The translations under genes and the position numbers were made by a program. 12,690 nt of DNA, from positions 8,178 through 20,867 of the forward strand of contig UZAN01050165.1 in assembly GCA_900618425.1 (NCBI GenBank), written 5' to 3'. Shown here one piece after another: positions 1 through 7,081 of the stretch; the first letter of the stretch is position 1, and every line of letters starts with the position of its first letter. This DNA is from Echinostoma caproni (lineage: Eukaryota; Platyhelminthes; Trematoda; Plagiorchiida; Echinostomatidae). The notes below the pieces were generated by a model that had not been told where the DNA came from, ran no database searches, and was given only the letters and a program-made list of their open reading frames with translations.

Positions 1-21
1 CTATCGCGAAGTATGCCGTGC

Positions 22-60
22 CCTAAAGTCTTGGGTACCCATTTGGAAAACCATCTTTCC
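22..60 (+). repeat. 39-bp direct repeat, copy 1
   Basis: This 39-bp sequence, beginning CCTAAAGTCTTGGGTACCC, recurs without a mismatch at 237-275, 215 bp away. The flanks differ (CATCTGCC after copy 1, AAACTGAA after copy 2), so this is not the edge of a simple long tandem array. The segment between the copies carries a retrotransposon coding fragment. The repeat is a target-site-like duplication, a local duplication, or an unmerged assembly overlap. Confidence 0.9.
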
Positions 61-235
61 CATCTGCCTGGTCCTTCTTCTCAATCCCGAATATTCCCAG
101 GTGTCTCCGGTTTACGAGACCCATCGCATATCACTCAGCGCTCAACTAATAAGGTCAACCAGTCAGAGGTTATCAGATTTTTGAGACCAAAATCTCCTTT
201 CCACTTAGCCGCACTCAATGTCGGCACACTCTACC
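61..235 (+). mobile_element. Non-LTR retrotransposon fragment (start of endonuclease domain)
   Basis: The reading frame open from position 13 contains KSPFHLAALNVGTL at about 190-231. Known from the family: trematode non-LTR retrotransposon polyproteins begin their apurinic-type endonuclease domain with a stretch of the form L-A-x-x-N-V-R-T-L, in which the Asn is a conserved metal-site residue. Here the Asn is present (codon 217-219) and the usual Arg is Gly. The match ends at the N (236), and the following endonuclease motifs (the SET-type segment and later) are absent, so only the domain's first residues survive. What lies upstream (61-190) may be element leader sequence and cannot be assigned. 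The fragment sits in the MetAP1 intron in the same orientation as the gene. It is non-functional. Confidence 0.55.
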
Positions 236-236
236 N

Positions 237-275
237 CCTAAAGTCTTGGGTACCCATTTGGAAAACCATCTTTCC
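237..275 (+). repeat. 39-bp direct repeat, copy 2
   Basis: Exact second copy of the sequence at 22-60. It starts on the base after the single N at 236 and directly after the retrotransposon reading frame stops making sense. That coincidence favours an assembly or gap-closing join, although a real duplication at an insertion point is also possible. Confidence 0.9.
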
Positions 276-919
276 AAACTGAAGTATGCACACAGCAAAT
301 TGCTGACTGCATATGCGTCAATTTTCACGGTTATACTATTTTTATTGGGCACAGCTGTGAATTGTTTATACATGTGCACACTACAGTGTTACATATACAT
401 CGCTGTTCTTTACACAGTTGTGTGTGGTTCAAATGGTTTTCTCCGCCGCTAGTGTGCTCCCTTCTCTTGGACTGTCTGTGTTCGAGCACGCATTTGGATT
501 TCCTCTCTCTCATCTGTCCAGTTCGGAACACACTCCTTATTCACGTGATCAGTTCCACTGGTCTCTCTCTGTGATATCCTGGAGTGGGGTTAGGGCGCAT
601 GAACATCATCTGTTGGCCTAGAAAATGCCCAACGTCTCACTTATTGGTTTCCATTTTATTCAACGAGGTTAGCTTGCACAGTTGTTTTTCCTGCCAGATC
701 GTTCATGGTTCTGTTCACCCGGTTGCGTCGCACCAGTCAGTTACCGGAATGAACGGCTTGTCAGATCTGCACAGAACAACCGAATTATTNTCCTTTTGCC
801 TTGTAATAATGTAAATCATTGTGCATGCGGTTACCGTTCGTCATGTTTTTGCATTTTGATTCGATAACGAAATTATTTCTACTTTCTTTGTCAACCCGGC
901 GCTCGTTTCGTCCACACAG

Positions 920-1296
920 GAAACAAAGCTGTTGGCGTGATGAAACCCGGTCACTGTTTCACCATCGAGCCCATGATCAACGAGGGGACTTGGAGAGATG
1001 AATTGTGGCCAGACAAATGGACCGCAGTCACCCGAGATGGCTTACGTTCCGCCCAGTTCGAGCATACCATGATTGTACTGGATCCGAAAGACACGGAGCA
1101 CGCCGCGCACGGCATCCCTATTGAGGTTGTCACTAAACGCGTCACCAAAGGGGAGGATCCGTTAGGGTCTAACTTGACCTTGCCGGATGAGGATCAATTG
1201 CACTACGAACGTTATGGACGACCATATTTTGTGGATCAGCTACATCGACTCGGATTGGACAAGTGGATCACTACAGAACAAACCAAAGAACAGTGA
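920..1296 (+). CDS. METAP1: Methionine aminopeptidase 1, terminal exon (partial CDS)
   Basis: MetAP1 is a cytosolic dinuclear metalloprotease that removes the initiator methionine from nascent proteins. The exon follows an acceptor AG at 918-919 and opens in split-codon phase (two bases, then Asn-Lys-Ala-Val-Gly-Val-Met-Lys). It contains FTIEPM, whose Glu (967-969) is a metal ligand in the family, the W-T-A-V-T-R-D-G block (1018-1041), and S-A-Q-F-E-H-T, whose Glu (1060-1062) is the second Glu ligand. The two Asp and one His ligands would be in exons left of the window. The frame ends at TGA 1294-1296. The tail after FEHT is 75 residues, compared with about 26 in the human enzyme. The pieces [10 protein letters not shown] and RPYFVDQL align with the end of the human protein (ILTRR and RPHFMSQF), so there is inserted sequence between them plus an extra acidic/polar end. 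Identity as MetAP1 is secure, and the extension is directly seen. Confidence 0.93.
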
Positions 1297-1600
1297 TGTG
1301 TTTCTATGTGGTGGGGTACCGATTGAATTGCAGTCGAGAAACAAGCGAACCCTAAACTTCCCGACTCACACCAGTCAGAATTACCACACAGCAAGTCAGC
1401 TGCAAACTCGTTCTTCTCCGGTTGTCACTAGTTATTTTCTTGGTTCATCACAACCGTAACACATTTGTAAATCGATGCAACACTTTTGTGATTTGGTCTT
1501 GTTTTGCGTCTCCTCACTCTCCGTTTCTCCATTTGTCCCCGATTATCGTCCGAATGGGGTAATATAGTAGGACAATAGGAAATGTGTGTGATGGATTCAG
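1297..1600 (+). promoter_or_regulatory. MetAP1 3' UTR with weak poly(A) candidate
   Basis: The 3' UTR follows the MetAP1 stop codon. No canonical AATAAA occurs in this stretch. A variant hexamer AATATA lies at 1561-1566, and a GT-rich run (AATGTGTGTGATGG, about 1580-1593) follows 15-20 bases later, which is the expected layout for a cleavage/polyadenylation site. A 3' UTR of about 280 bases would be ordinary. The exact site is inferred only. Confidence 0.35.
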
Positions 1601-1955
1601 CCAAGCATTGTCACGAACTCTTTTCACTTCCGGTAATGTCATTCACCAAAGTTTGTCCTACTTCATTAATTGACGAACGGCATTAACAGTGATACTCGTA
1701 GGTACGAGAACCCGCTCACGATAACCTCTGTATAGCACCACCATCATCGCCACTGATTTACTTGGACGCCAGAATTCTTTCAAAGACTAACGCAAACACT
1801 CAGTCAGTTTTCAAATGATGCTTGCTCTCATCTATTTGATCAGCGAACGGCACCCCCCCGTCACTGGCAAACCTGTCTTATCCGGATTGCTTCCAATCGG
1901 CGCTAAGTGGTTCACTTTGGTTCGACTTATGCTACGAATTTACACTGACTATGGA
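1600..1955. other. Intergenic, no feature recognised
   Basis: There is no open frame of note and no RNA-like fold, and the only repeat seen is a short C run at about 1853. It is probably the downstream flank of the MetAP1 gene. Confidence 0.5.
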
Positions 1956-1957
1956 CT

Positions 1958-2025
1958 TGGGGTTGGCCTAGTGGTNTAGTGGTAACCAAATTGAGTGGTG
2001 ATAAAAGAAATTCGTATTCCTGCTG
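1958..2025 (+). repeat. tRNA-like A box, possible degenerate SINE head
   Basis: TGGCCTAGTGG at 1964-1974 matches the Pol III A-box consensus TGGCNNAGTGG at every fixed position. It is followed by a second TAGTGGT after the N at 1976. About 45 bases downstream, ATTCGTATTCC (about 2008-2019) is only a poor B-box match. No complete cloverleaf can be drawn. The likely reading is a decayed tRNA-derived SINE head; a chance A box is the alternative. Confidence 0.35.
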
Positions 2026-3000
2026 ATATAACCCTGAGATGAAACGAAGAATAGATTAGTCGCTTAAAGGCACTTTTGGTTATTCTTTGCAAACTCAATA
2101 CATTTCTATGTGAGAGGGCGCCTCTAAGGATGTGGAGCGGGTTCAACCAGACCTAGAATCGATGTGCAATGTTGAGTAACGATGGAAAACCCGATACTCA
2201 TCGTCACAAGCCGCAACATGGAGTAAACAAAACTTTCCATGGAGAACAATCATTTTGGAGTATTTATATTTTACACTTGTCTGAGGCCAGACCTTGTGCC
2301 AAACAAATCATGATACGATGATCTTTATGAAAACGGAAAACGTTCCATGATTGGCTTATGGGCTGAATACTGCCAGGTTGTCCAGGCCAAGGCAGGTGAA
2401 TTTTCTTGAGGAATCCACAACCGGAGCCTTTGGCTAGCCAAAGCCTGACCCGCAAGGCAACGGGGTGGTATGTGAAAACCGCAATCCATTGGGGGCTGGT
2501 GTCCAGTTCATCGGATCATACGCTCTTTGGACAGGATCAAGAGTTCAAGGTGCCCCATTGAGCCAATGATCATTGCCACAGCCGGGAAGGTGTGGCTGTG
2601 GTTCGTAAGCCTCTTCTTGGTTGGTTTGGAATCAGGGTTTTTGGCTAGATCCCCAAGGTGAACTTCCATTGGTCCACCAACCCTGTTATAGTTCTGGATG
2701 TCGGCTTTTCGTCCTCTCACTTTGTTGGGACACCTCCGTCACAAGAAGGTAGTGAGTAGGGCTTCCTCAGAAGAGGCTATTTGAAGCGCGTGGTCTAATG
2801 GGAGCATTTCTCGAGGTGCAAGGGAAGGGTGACCAGCCGCAGCCCTAGATACCCACCCCCGACGATACTGATGCTTTCTGATTTTCACACCGGATGCGAA
2901 CAACGCTCCTTCGAGGACAAGTGAACTTGGCTGTTCTTCAGTGCAGAAAACCCTACTCTATGTAATGCCGGTATCTAATCTTCTCTTGAATTTACTACCT
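2026..3000. other. Intergenic, GC-richer block, possibly decayed repeat
   Basis: Positions of about 2390-2930 look richer in G+C than the flanks by eye, yet hold no long reading frame. On the minus strand, 2360-2400 resembles a sequence I associate with abundant trematode repeats (a short P-G-Q-P-G-S-I-type translation). This is a memory-based impression and not proof. A 16-bp perfect palindrome lies at 2428-2443. No gene is called. Confidence 0.3.
2428..2443. repeat. 16-bp perfect palindrome
   Basis: CTTTGGCTAGCCAAAG equals its own reverse complement. The flanks do not extend the symmetry. A related TTTGGCTAG recurs once at about 2638-2646, outside the palindrome. There is no adjacent promoter or gene to give it a role. 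Confidence 0.9.
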
Positions 3001-3003
3001 CAG

Positions 3004-3064
3004 ACTATCTGCAAATGGGCGATCCCACCGATCAGGGTTCGTGTTCAGGTACAGGTACAACAAT
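3004..3064 (+). CDS. Candidate 61-nt internal exon, gene unknown
   Basis: A pyrimidine-containing acceptor (TTGAATTTACTACCTCAG, ending at 3003) precedes a 61-base stretch that ends at a perfect donor GTGAGT (3065-3070). All three plus frames are open. The most protein-like frame reads YLQMGDPTDQGSCSGTGTT. Stop-free length means nothing over 61 bases, so the call rests on the splice signals. The minus strand here also reads openly with a good acceptor at 3198-3200, so the strand is uncertain. No family is recognised. Confidence 0.25.
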
Positions 3065-3260
3065 GTGAGTCATCTTGACTGCTACCACAGGGAGAAGCAA
3101 AAACGCAATGAGTGTGAGGTAACAATGGTCATATAAAACATGCTGCTTCTCTCGCGCGCCCGAACTCTTTGTGACACAGACAGATCCGAGGGGCTTTACT
3201 GTGTAAAAGACGATCAACAATCGCAAATTAGTAATCACAAACCGAGGGATGGAGGAGAGA

Positions 3261-3266
3261 AATAAA
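3261..3266 (+). promoter_or_regulatory. AATAAA hexamer
   Basis: Canonical poly(A) hexamer on plus, about 195 bases after the candidate exon at 3004-3064. Several such hexamers are expected by chance in a window of this size, and no clear GT-rich element follows. Confidence 0.15.
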
Positions 3267-3633
3267 GGACGCTTATGGAATGACGTGGTGTTGTCTGACC
3301 CAAGGAGTCATCATGAAACTGGGAATGAGAATGGGTGTGGGAGCTGTTGGATGGGGTTGCCGGGGCGGAAGTAGCAAAAAATCAGTTACAGATCTGGTTG
3401 TGGCGTCCATTGCTGAATCTTGTTCAACCGATTGTGTCCGTGCTAGGTCCACAGACTTGCAGCGAACAGGGTAAATGTGGCCACATGACACAGAACACAA
3501 CTGGCTATACTCGCTGAGAATGCATGACCAAAGTGTTCCTCCGTTGACAATCGAGTAGCCTGAAATAGATGGAGTATTGTCTGGGATGAGCTTCGAGTTT
3601 TGTTTTCTTAACGCTAAATCATTAAAAAAATAG

Positions 3634-3790
3634 TTGACTTGCACTGGATTCCCACAATCACCCACATGGAAACTCACCGCACTTCTCGGTCTGATTCACG
3701 TCGGTCTTATGCACCCCCCCCAAGTTTGAGCTCAAATTCACTTAGTCGAAAGAAGGCAATCGCTGGTCCACACAACGATGGCCTCATTAA
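3634..3790 (+). CDS. Candidate Ser/Arg-rich internal exon, gene unknown
   Basis: The acceptor AG at 3632-3633 lies after a T-rich tract (TTTTGTTTTCTT) and a CTAAAT branch-like site. The likely donor is GTTAGT at 3791-3796. Between them one frame is open for 51 codons and contains W-I-P-T-I-T-H-M-E-T-H-R, then SRSDSRRSYAPPPSLSSNSL and K-K-A-I-A-G-P-H-N-D-G-L-I. Taken alone, the frame also has an ATG at 3666 and a stop at 3807-3809 (47 codons). The composition (Ser, Arg, Pro, low complexity) suits a disordered cytoplasmic or nuclear segment. It starts and ends in split codons. The minus strand also has a GTGAGT donor-like site (3671-3676). No homologue is recognised. Confidence 0.3.
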
Positions 3791-3894
3791 GTTAGTTTTA
3801 ATTGTCTAACCCCGAAAGCCAGTGCTGAAATGAGTGAGGTTTGATGCGTGCAAGAAACTTGCAAAGGTGGATGTTGCTATATTGTATGTAAAAA

Positions 3895-4125
3895 AACGGT
3901 CTAATCAGGTGCCCGGTGAATAACGGGGTTCTCCCTTTGAGGTCCAAGGTTCGATCCTCAATAGGGTCAGTGGGTTCGCACTACCAGTGATACTTATCTA
4001 GATCGAAAGGGCTACACAATGCTTTCTAGCCTCAGGTTGACGCTTCATTTGATCTGTGCCCGATGAAGTTCACCATCGGGGTTACAAATATTGTGCCCCA
4101 GTAGTAGTGAAAGTAATCGCAACTA
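3895..4125 (+). repeat. Candidate interspersed repeat with B box and hairpins
   Basis: GGTTCGATCCT (3948-3958) matches the Pol III B box (GGTTCRANNCC) at all but the last position. It sits inside a perfect inverted repeat, TTGAGG at 3937-3942 and CCTCAA at 3956-3961. The segment GTGCCCGGTGAA...CGGGGTT (3909-3930) recurs in variant form as GTGCCCGATGAA...CGGGGTT (4056-4083), where it forms a perfect 7-bp hairpin (4059-4065 with 4074-4080, 8-base loop). No long reading frame is present. The block looks like a tRNA-related interspersed element. The borders are approximate. Confidence 0.4.
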
Positions 4126-4800
4126 CGTCAATCAAGGATTCTCTCCAACAGTTTTCAATTTTTGCCTCAATCGGTTAGATACTGATACAGCCATGCAAGA
4201 TTTGTTGAAGTCAGATCAATAATGCACCTTAGCCATCCATTGTTGACAGAACTTTCAATGCGATCTAAAAAAATACGACTCCGCAAATAGGCAGTGATGA
4301 TAATGAAAAGCGAGGTAGCAAAAGGAGAAATGGCGGCATGAGTTAAATGATACTGTGATTGTCGTCCCCTGGAAACCAATAAGAGTCGACTGAGGTGCAA
4401 CTAAGCTGTGAAAAGCTGTAATGTGTGTAGGAAAGTTTAAATTTATCGTGCTTGAGAGAAGTAAAAATGGAGCCAGACTGAGATAGACCGTTGGGTGTGG
4501 TGCACCAGACAACGTTGAGTCACGTGCCTTGAGGTGTCGGTCGACAATGGAGTCGGTCAGCGGTACATAAGGGGGCAGGCAGCTCCATATACACAGATTG
4601 TTTTTCAAACTGTATCTGACATGAAGCGCACAAGTAAATTAATTCATAATTTACAAGTAACGCGACTCTCACGTCGAAGGCGTGATATGTAAAATGTCAA
4701 CTTTCTGACTTTAAGAAATACTTGTACGTGGTAGCTTAATTTGAGGTCAGCAGATAGAAAACATCAAGGTATTTGAAGTGCGGTGACCTTTCCACGGTTG
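4126..4800. other. Intergenic, no feature recognised
   Basis: The minus strand has two overlapping stretches without stops (up to 117 codons). They lack a recognisable domain, protein-like composition or matching splice signals. No repeat or RNA fold stands out. Confidence 0.45.
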
Positions 4801-4801
4801 C

Positions 4802-4926
4802 TTTGTTAAAATTGTTCAGTTAACTTTGGTGGGGTTCTAACCCACGCATGCACACCACCTACGTTTTTGTATAGGCATACTCTACTGATTGAGATACAAG
4901 GCCTCAACGATAGCACTAATCTTTCC
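4802..4926 (-). repeat. tRNA-derived SINE-like unit, minus copy
   Basis: The tRNA-like core is 4903-4822, read on minus (82 nt). It opens with acceptor GGCCTTG, then TA, then a D-arm TCTC-AATCAGTA-GAGT (three pairs), which is a tRNA A-box arrangement. The T arm is GTGGG-TTAGAAC-CCCAC with a perfect 5-bp stem and 7-base loop. The 3' acceptor CAAAGTT pairs at six of seven positions counting G-U. The middle does not form a proper anticodon arm and the unit is too decayed for a working tRNA. Similarity to the plus copy at 5028 begins about 23 bases upstream of the core and continues past it (TGAAC...TTTT). The unit is therefore larger than the tRNA and is best read as a SINE-type element. Confidence 0.6.
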
Positions 4927-5001
4927 ACATTGGAATCGACTATCCAACTTACAGAGGCGTATGTCATCCACCAGGTAGTTTGTAAACCGACTGACACGAC
5001 G

Positions 5002-5127
5002 GGTGAAAAAATCAGCACTATCGGCGAGGCCTCGTATCTTAACTGGTAGAGCGTGCGCGGTATCAAATGTAGGCAGTGTCCATGCGTCGGTTCAAGTCCC
5101 ACCGAGACCATTGAACTTTTCACAATC
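5002..5127 (+). repeat. tRNA-derived SINE-like unit, plus copy
   Basis: The core is 5028-5109 (82 nt). Acceptor GGCCTCG pairs with CGAGACC at six of seven positions. The D-arm is TCTT-AACTGGTA-GAGC, as in Lys-type tRNAs. The T arm is GTCGG-TTCAAGT-CCCAC with four of five pairs and an intact TTC loop. The region from the D-arm to the T-arm is 32 bases, long for a class I tRNA, and has no good anticodon stem. The core aligns without gaps to the reverse complement of 4822-4903. The first roughly 45 bases, including upstream ATCAGCACTATCGGCGAGGCC, are similar and the centre is diverged. The two copies point away from each other across a spacer of about 75 bp. Confidence 0.6.
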
Positions 5128-5129
5128 TC

Positions 5130-6590
5130 GAGATGAGATTTCAATCTGCCAAACAATATTGCGCTGTTAACAAAGATGTTGGGAATAAGTGATCCGGAAT
5201 GCGTAGATTTCCTACGATTAGGTTTGAAGGAAGGTTAATACAATCAGGCCGTTTAGAAATTTAGACATGAACCTCCGTAGAATAGTCGTGCATCCAATCC
5301 AACAGATATGACGAGAAATTTTGTTACCGCCATAGTGTCGATCGGGCGTTTCTATCAAGTGCTTATACAGTTCAGAAGCAAACGTGAAAAGTTTTGTGGG
5401 TTTGTTCGATCATGGATGTGACACGCAATCGCATTCACAATAAAGCGAAGCGACCGGATTGGAATCACAAGGATAGGCAGCAGAGGATAGAGCCATAATA
5501 ATTCGCTTAAAGAGCCTAAGTAATATCGATGATGAAGCGATTGACCGGAATTTCCGCTTTTCTTTCTTAGGTACTGGAGTGATGTGAACATCGCACCATG
5601 CATCAGCTAGTTTAGCTTCTGGAAGACATTAAAGATGATTGGAACCCTTTGGATCAGGTGGTTCGCACTGGGGACCGAAGGATTTACTGCTATTGATAAC
5701 GTTCAGCTAATTTGAAAGCTGCTGTGTTTTGACTGGTTCAAGAGGATGGAGACCACTTGACGTTGTGCTTGCACTTTGCTTTGCTTGCACAATGTCGTTA
5801 GTAGTAGAAAAAGATCTATTGCGTTCAGTGGTGTCACTTGAGACTAGTGGGTCCAGTCGGACGATCGCGGCGCAACTTCATTCCATTCCGTGACTGGCGG
5901 CAGGACTTGTATCAAAATACAGCGGATTGAGATGGGCTCTCTCGCTTCTGACATGAAAGTTGACGGATTTGTCTTGTGAGCGGTAAGCCTACGCCATCAT
6001 TTAAGTCTGTCAGAGTAACCGATTTGGGTGTAGGTGAAACCTAACTTAAGGAGTGCACACTTCATAACGAAAGTTGAGATAATTGGTGAGGTTTGCACAG
6101 AAGGCTGAAATGTCGGGATCGGAATATAGTTGTAAGTCCGAACAGGCAATTGTGGATTCCAGTTTCACCAAATCGGGCTGATGAAATAACTCATGTGTAT
6201 CTATGCGTATTAATCTTCGTGAGAATTTGTTGATTACCTTTGCCGTATGTCTTGGGTAAAAATGTACTCCGGCGGTGATGAGGGTTCCTTCTTGGTGCAC
6301 GTTTGAAAACACTAAGACACGATGCTTCATTAACGAAAAAGCGGTCTTAAAGGGCATCATTTATAGCGGAAAAGGTAGCTGTATTCGGAAGGGACAAGTG
6401 CATAAAAACTCGGATTTGATCTGTTGAAATCACCGGTAACGCTGGATACAGATGTGATTGGCTTTCACAAAATAATTGTATAAAGTGTACCCAGGAAGGA
6501 AGAAGCCCTTCAAGGTCACTATCAAAGAGAATGTAAATATTGAAATGGTGCTCGACGAATGGCACAGAAGAAAATGTGATTTATATTCCT
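5130..6590. other. Intergenic, no gene recognised
   Basis: Only short reading frames are present (minus-strand stretches of 82, 104 and 72 codons at about 5355, 6046 and 6347) with no domain or supporting splice pattern. An AATAAA occurs at 5439-5444. I see no repeat or RNA structure worth calling. Confidence 0.45.
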
Positions 6591-6599
6591 CAGTTATTC

Positions 6600-6605
6600 A
6601 ATAAA
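6600..6605 (+). promoter_or_regulatory. AATAAA with GT-rich downstream run
   Basis: AATAAA at 6600-6605 is followed at once by TGTTTTGTGT, the textbook layout of a plus-strand poly(A) site. No plus-strand coding exon is recognised just upstream, so its use is unproven. Confidence 0.25.
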
Positions 6606-6841
6606 TGTTTTGTGTACAGGAAGTGAATTTGCATTATTACCTTTTGTTTTCTTTCCTGGTGGTCTATTTACACGGAACAAATGGGGGCCTTCACTTTCAA
6701 TCGGTACGTGGAAAAGTAACACTCAACGTTTGGAGTGCTCCTCGTTGTGAATCAGAAGGTCGATGCTTTGTAAGTTAGAGATAATTGAGCAGACATTCGA
6801 CGACAAATTGATAGGGAAATCAGTGTTCTTTGTGTTTCCAG

Positions 6842-6979
6842 CCGGTACGATGTTTTCTCCGTTTGCCATTGGCATTTCTGGTGATCTTTTTAACTTTATT
6901 TCTCGCACATCAAGAAAAAGCACGTAAATACGAATCGGGTCCCGTCAACTCTCCCCTATCACCTCTCTCCGCGGGTCTC
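6842..6979 (+). CDS. Candidate symmetric exon encoding a membrane segment
   Basis: A strong acceptor (TTCTTTGTGTTTCCAG, ending at 6841) and a donor GTAAGG (6980-6985) enclose 138 bases, exactly 46 codons in phase 0-0. The frame gives a hydrophobic run, LPLAFLVIFLTLFLAH, about residues 8-23. A basic juxtamembrane piece (Q-E-K-A-R-K-Y) and a Ser/Pro stretch follow. The frame stays open past the donor to a stop at 7049-7051. Membrane topology would be a single-pass or signal-anchor segment. A different plus frame (ATG 6763 to stop 6925-6927, 54 codons) and a minus frame overlap it and also read openly, so the coding frame is uncertain. No family is recognised. Confidence 0.3.
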
Positions 6980-7081
6980 GTAAGGTTGCTTAAGCAGCAG
7001 TCCTTCGCCATTTTACCTAGTCAACTCACGATCATTCAGTTTCCAGTATAACCTGACCCCAGTCATTTGAGTTTTGTACTT

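Larger units (their letters stand above)
1..919 (+). other. Last intron of MetAP1 gene (3' part)
   Basis: This stretch precedes the MetAP1 terminal exon and is read as intron. No sequence for the expected preceding exon, which should carry the active-site His segment of the enzyme, is found here, so that exon lies left of the window. The 3' end has a good acceptor: a T/C-rich run at about 869-915 and the dinucleotide AG at 918-919. The intron contains the retrotransposon fragment and the 39-bp direct repeat listed separately. From about 280 to 870 I see only ordinary non-coding sequence with short chance reading frames and one N at 790. Confidence 0.75.

Noticed and set aside
3032..3198. Minus-strand exon candidate with a hydrophobic stretch and a good acceptor (TTACTAAT...TTTTACACAG)
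   Set aside because: The acceptor and frame are attractive, but no convincing donor follows before the stop at 3032-3034. The plus strand at 3004-3064 competes, so it is left as an alternative only.
3273..3677. 134-codon minus-strand open frame
   Set aside because: It has no recognisable domain and begins at a non-ATG codon. It overlaps the better-supported plus-strand exon candidate, and a GTGAGT donor-like site at its start would exclude it from a minus-strand exon.
5028..5109. Functional tRNA gene
   Set aside because: There is no proper anticodon stem-loop, the acceptor and T-arm each carry a mismatch, and the same decayed unit occurs inverted next door. This fits a SINE-like copy.
4806..5156. 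117-codon minus-strand open frame
   Set aside because: It runs straight through both tRNA-like units and their spacer. Its sequence is the translation of the repeat, not a gene.
6174..6200. CTGATGA core suggesting a hammerhead ribozyme
   Set aside because: No stem II and no GAAA follow at the required place, so no hammerhead fold is possible.
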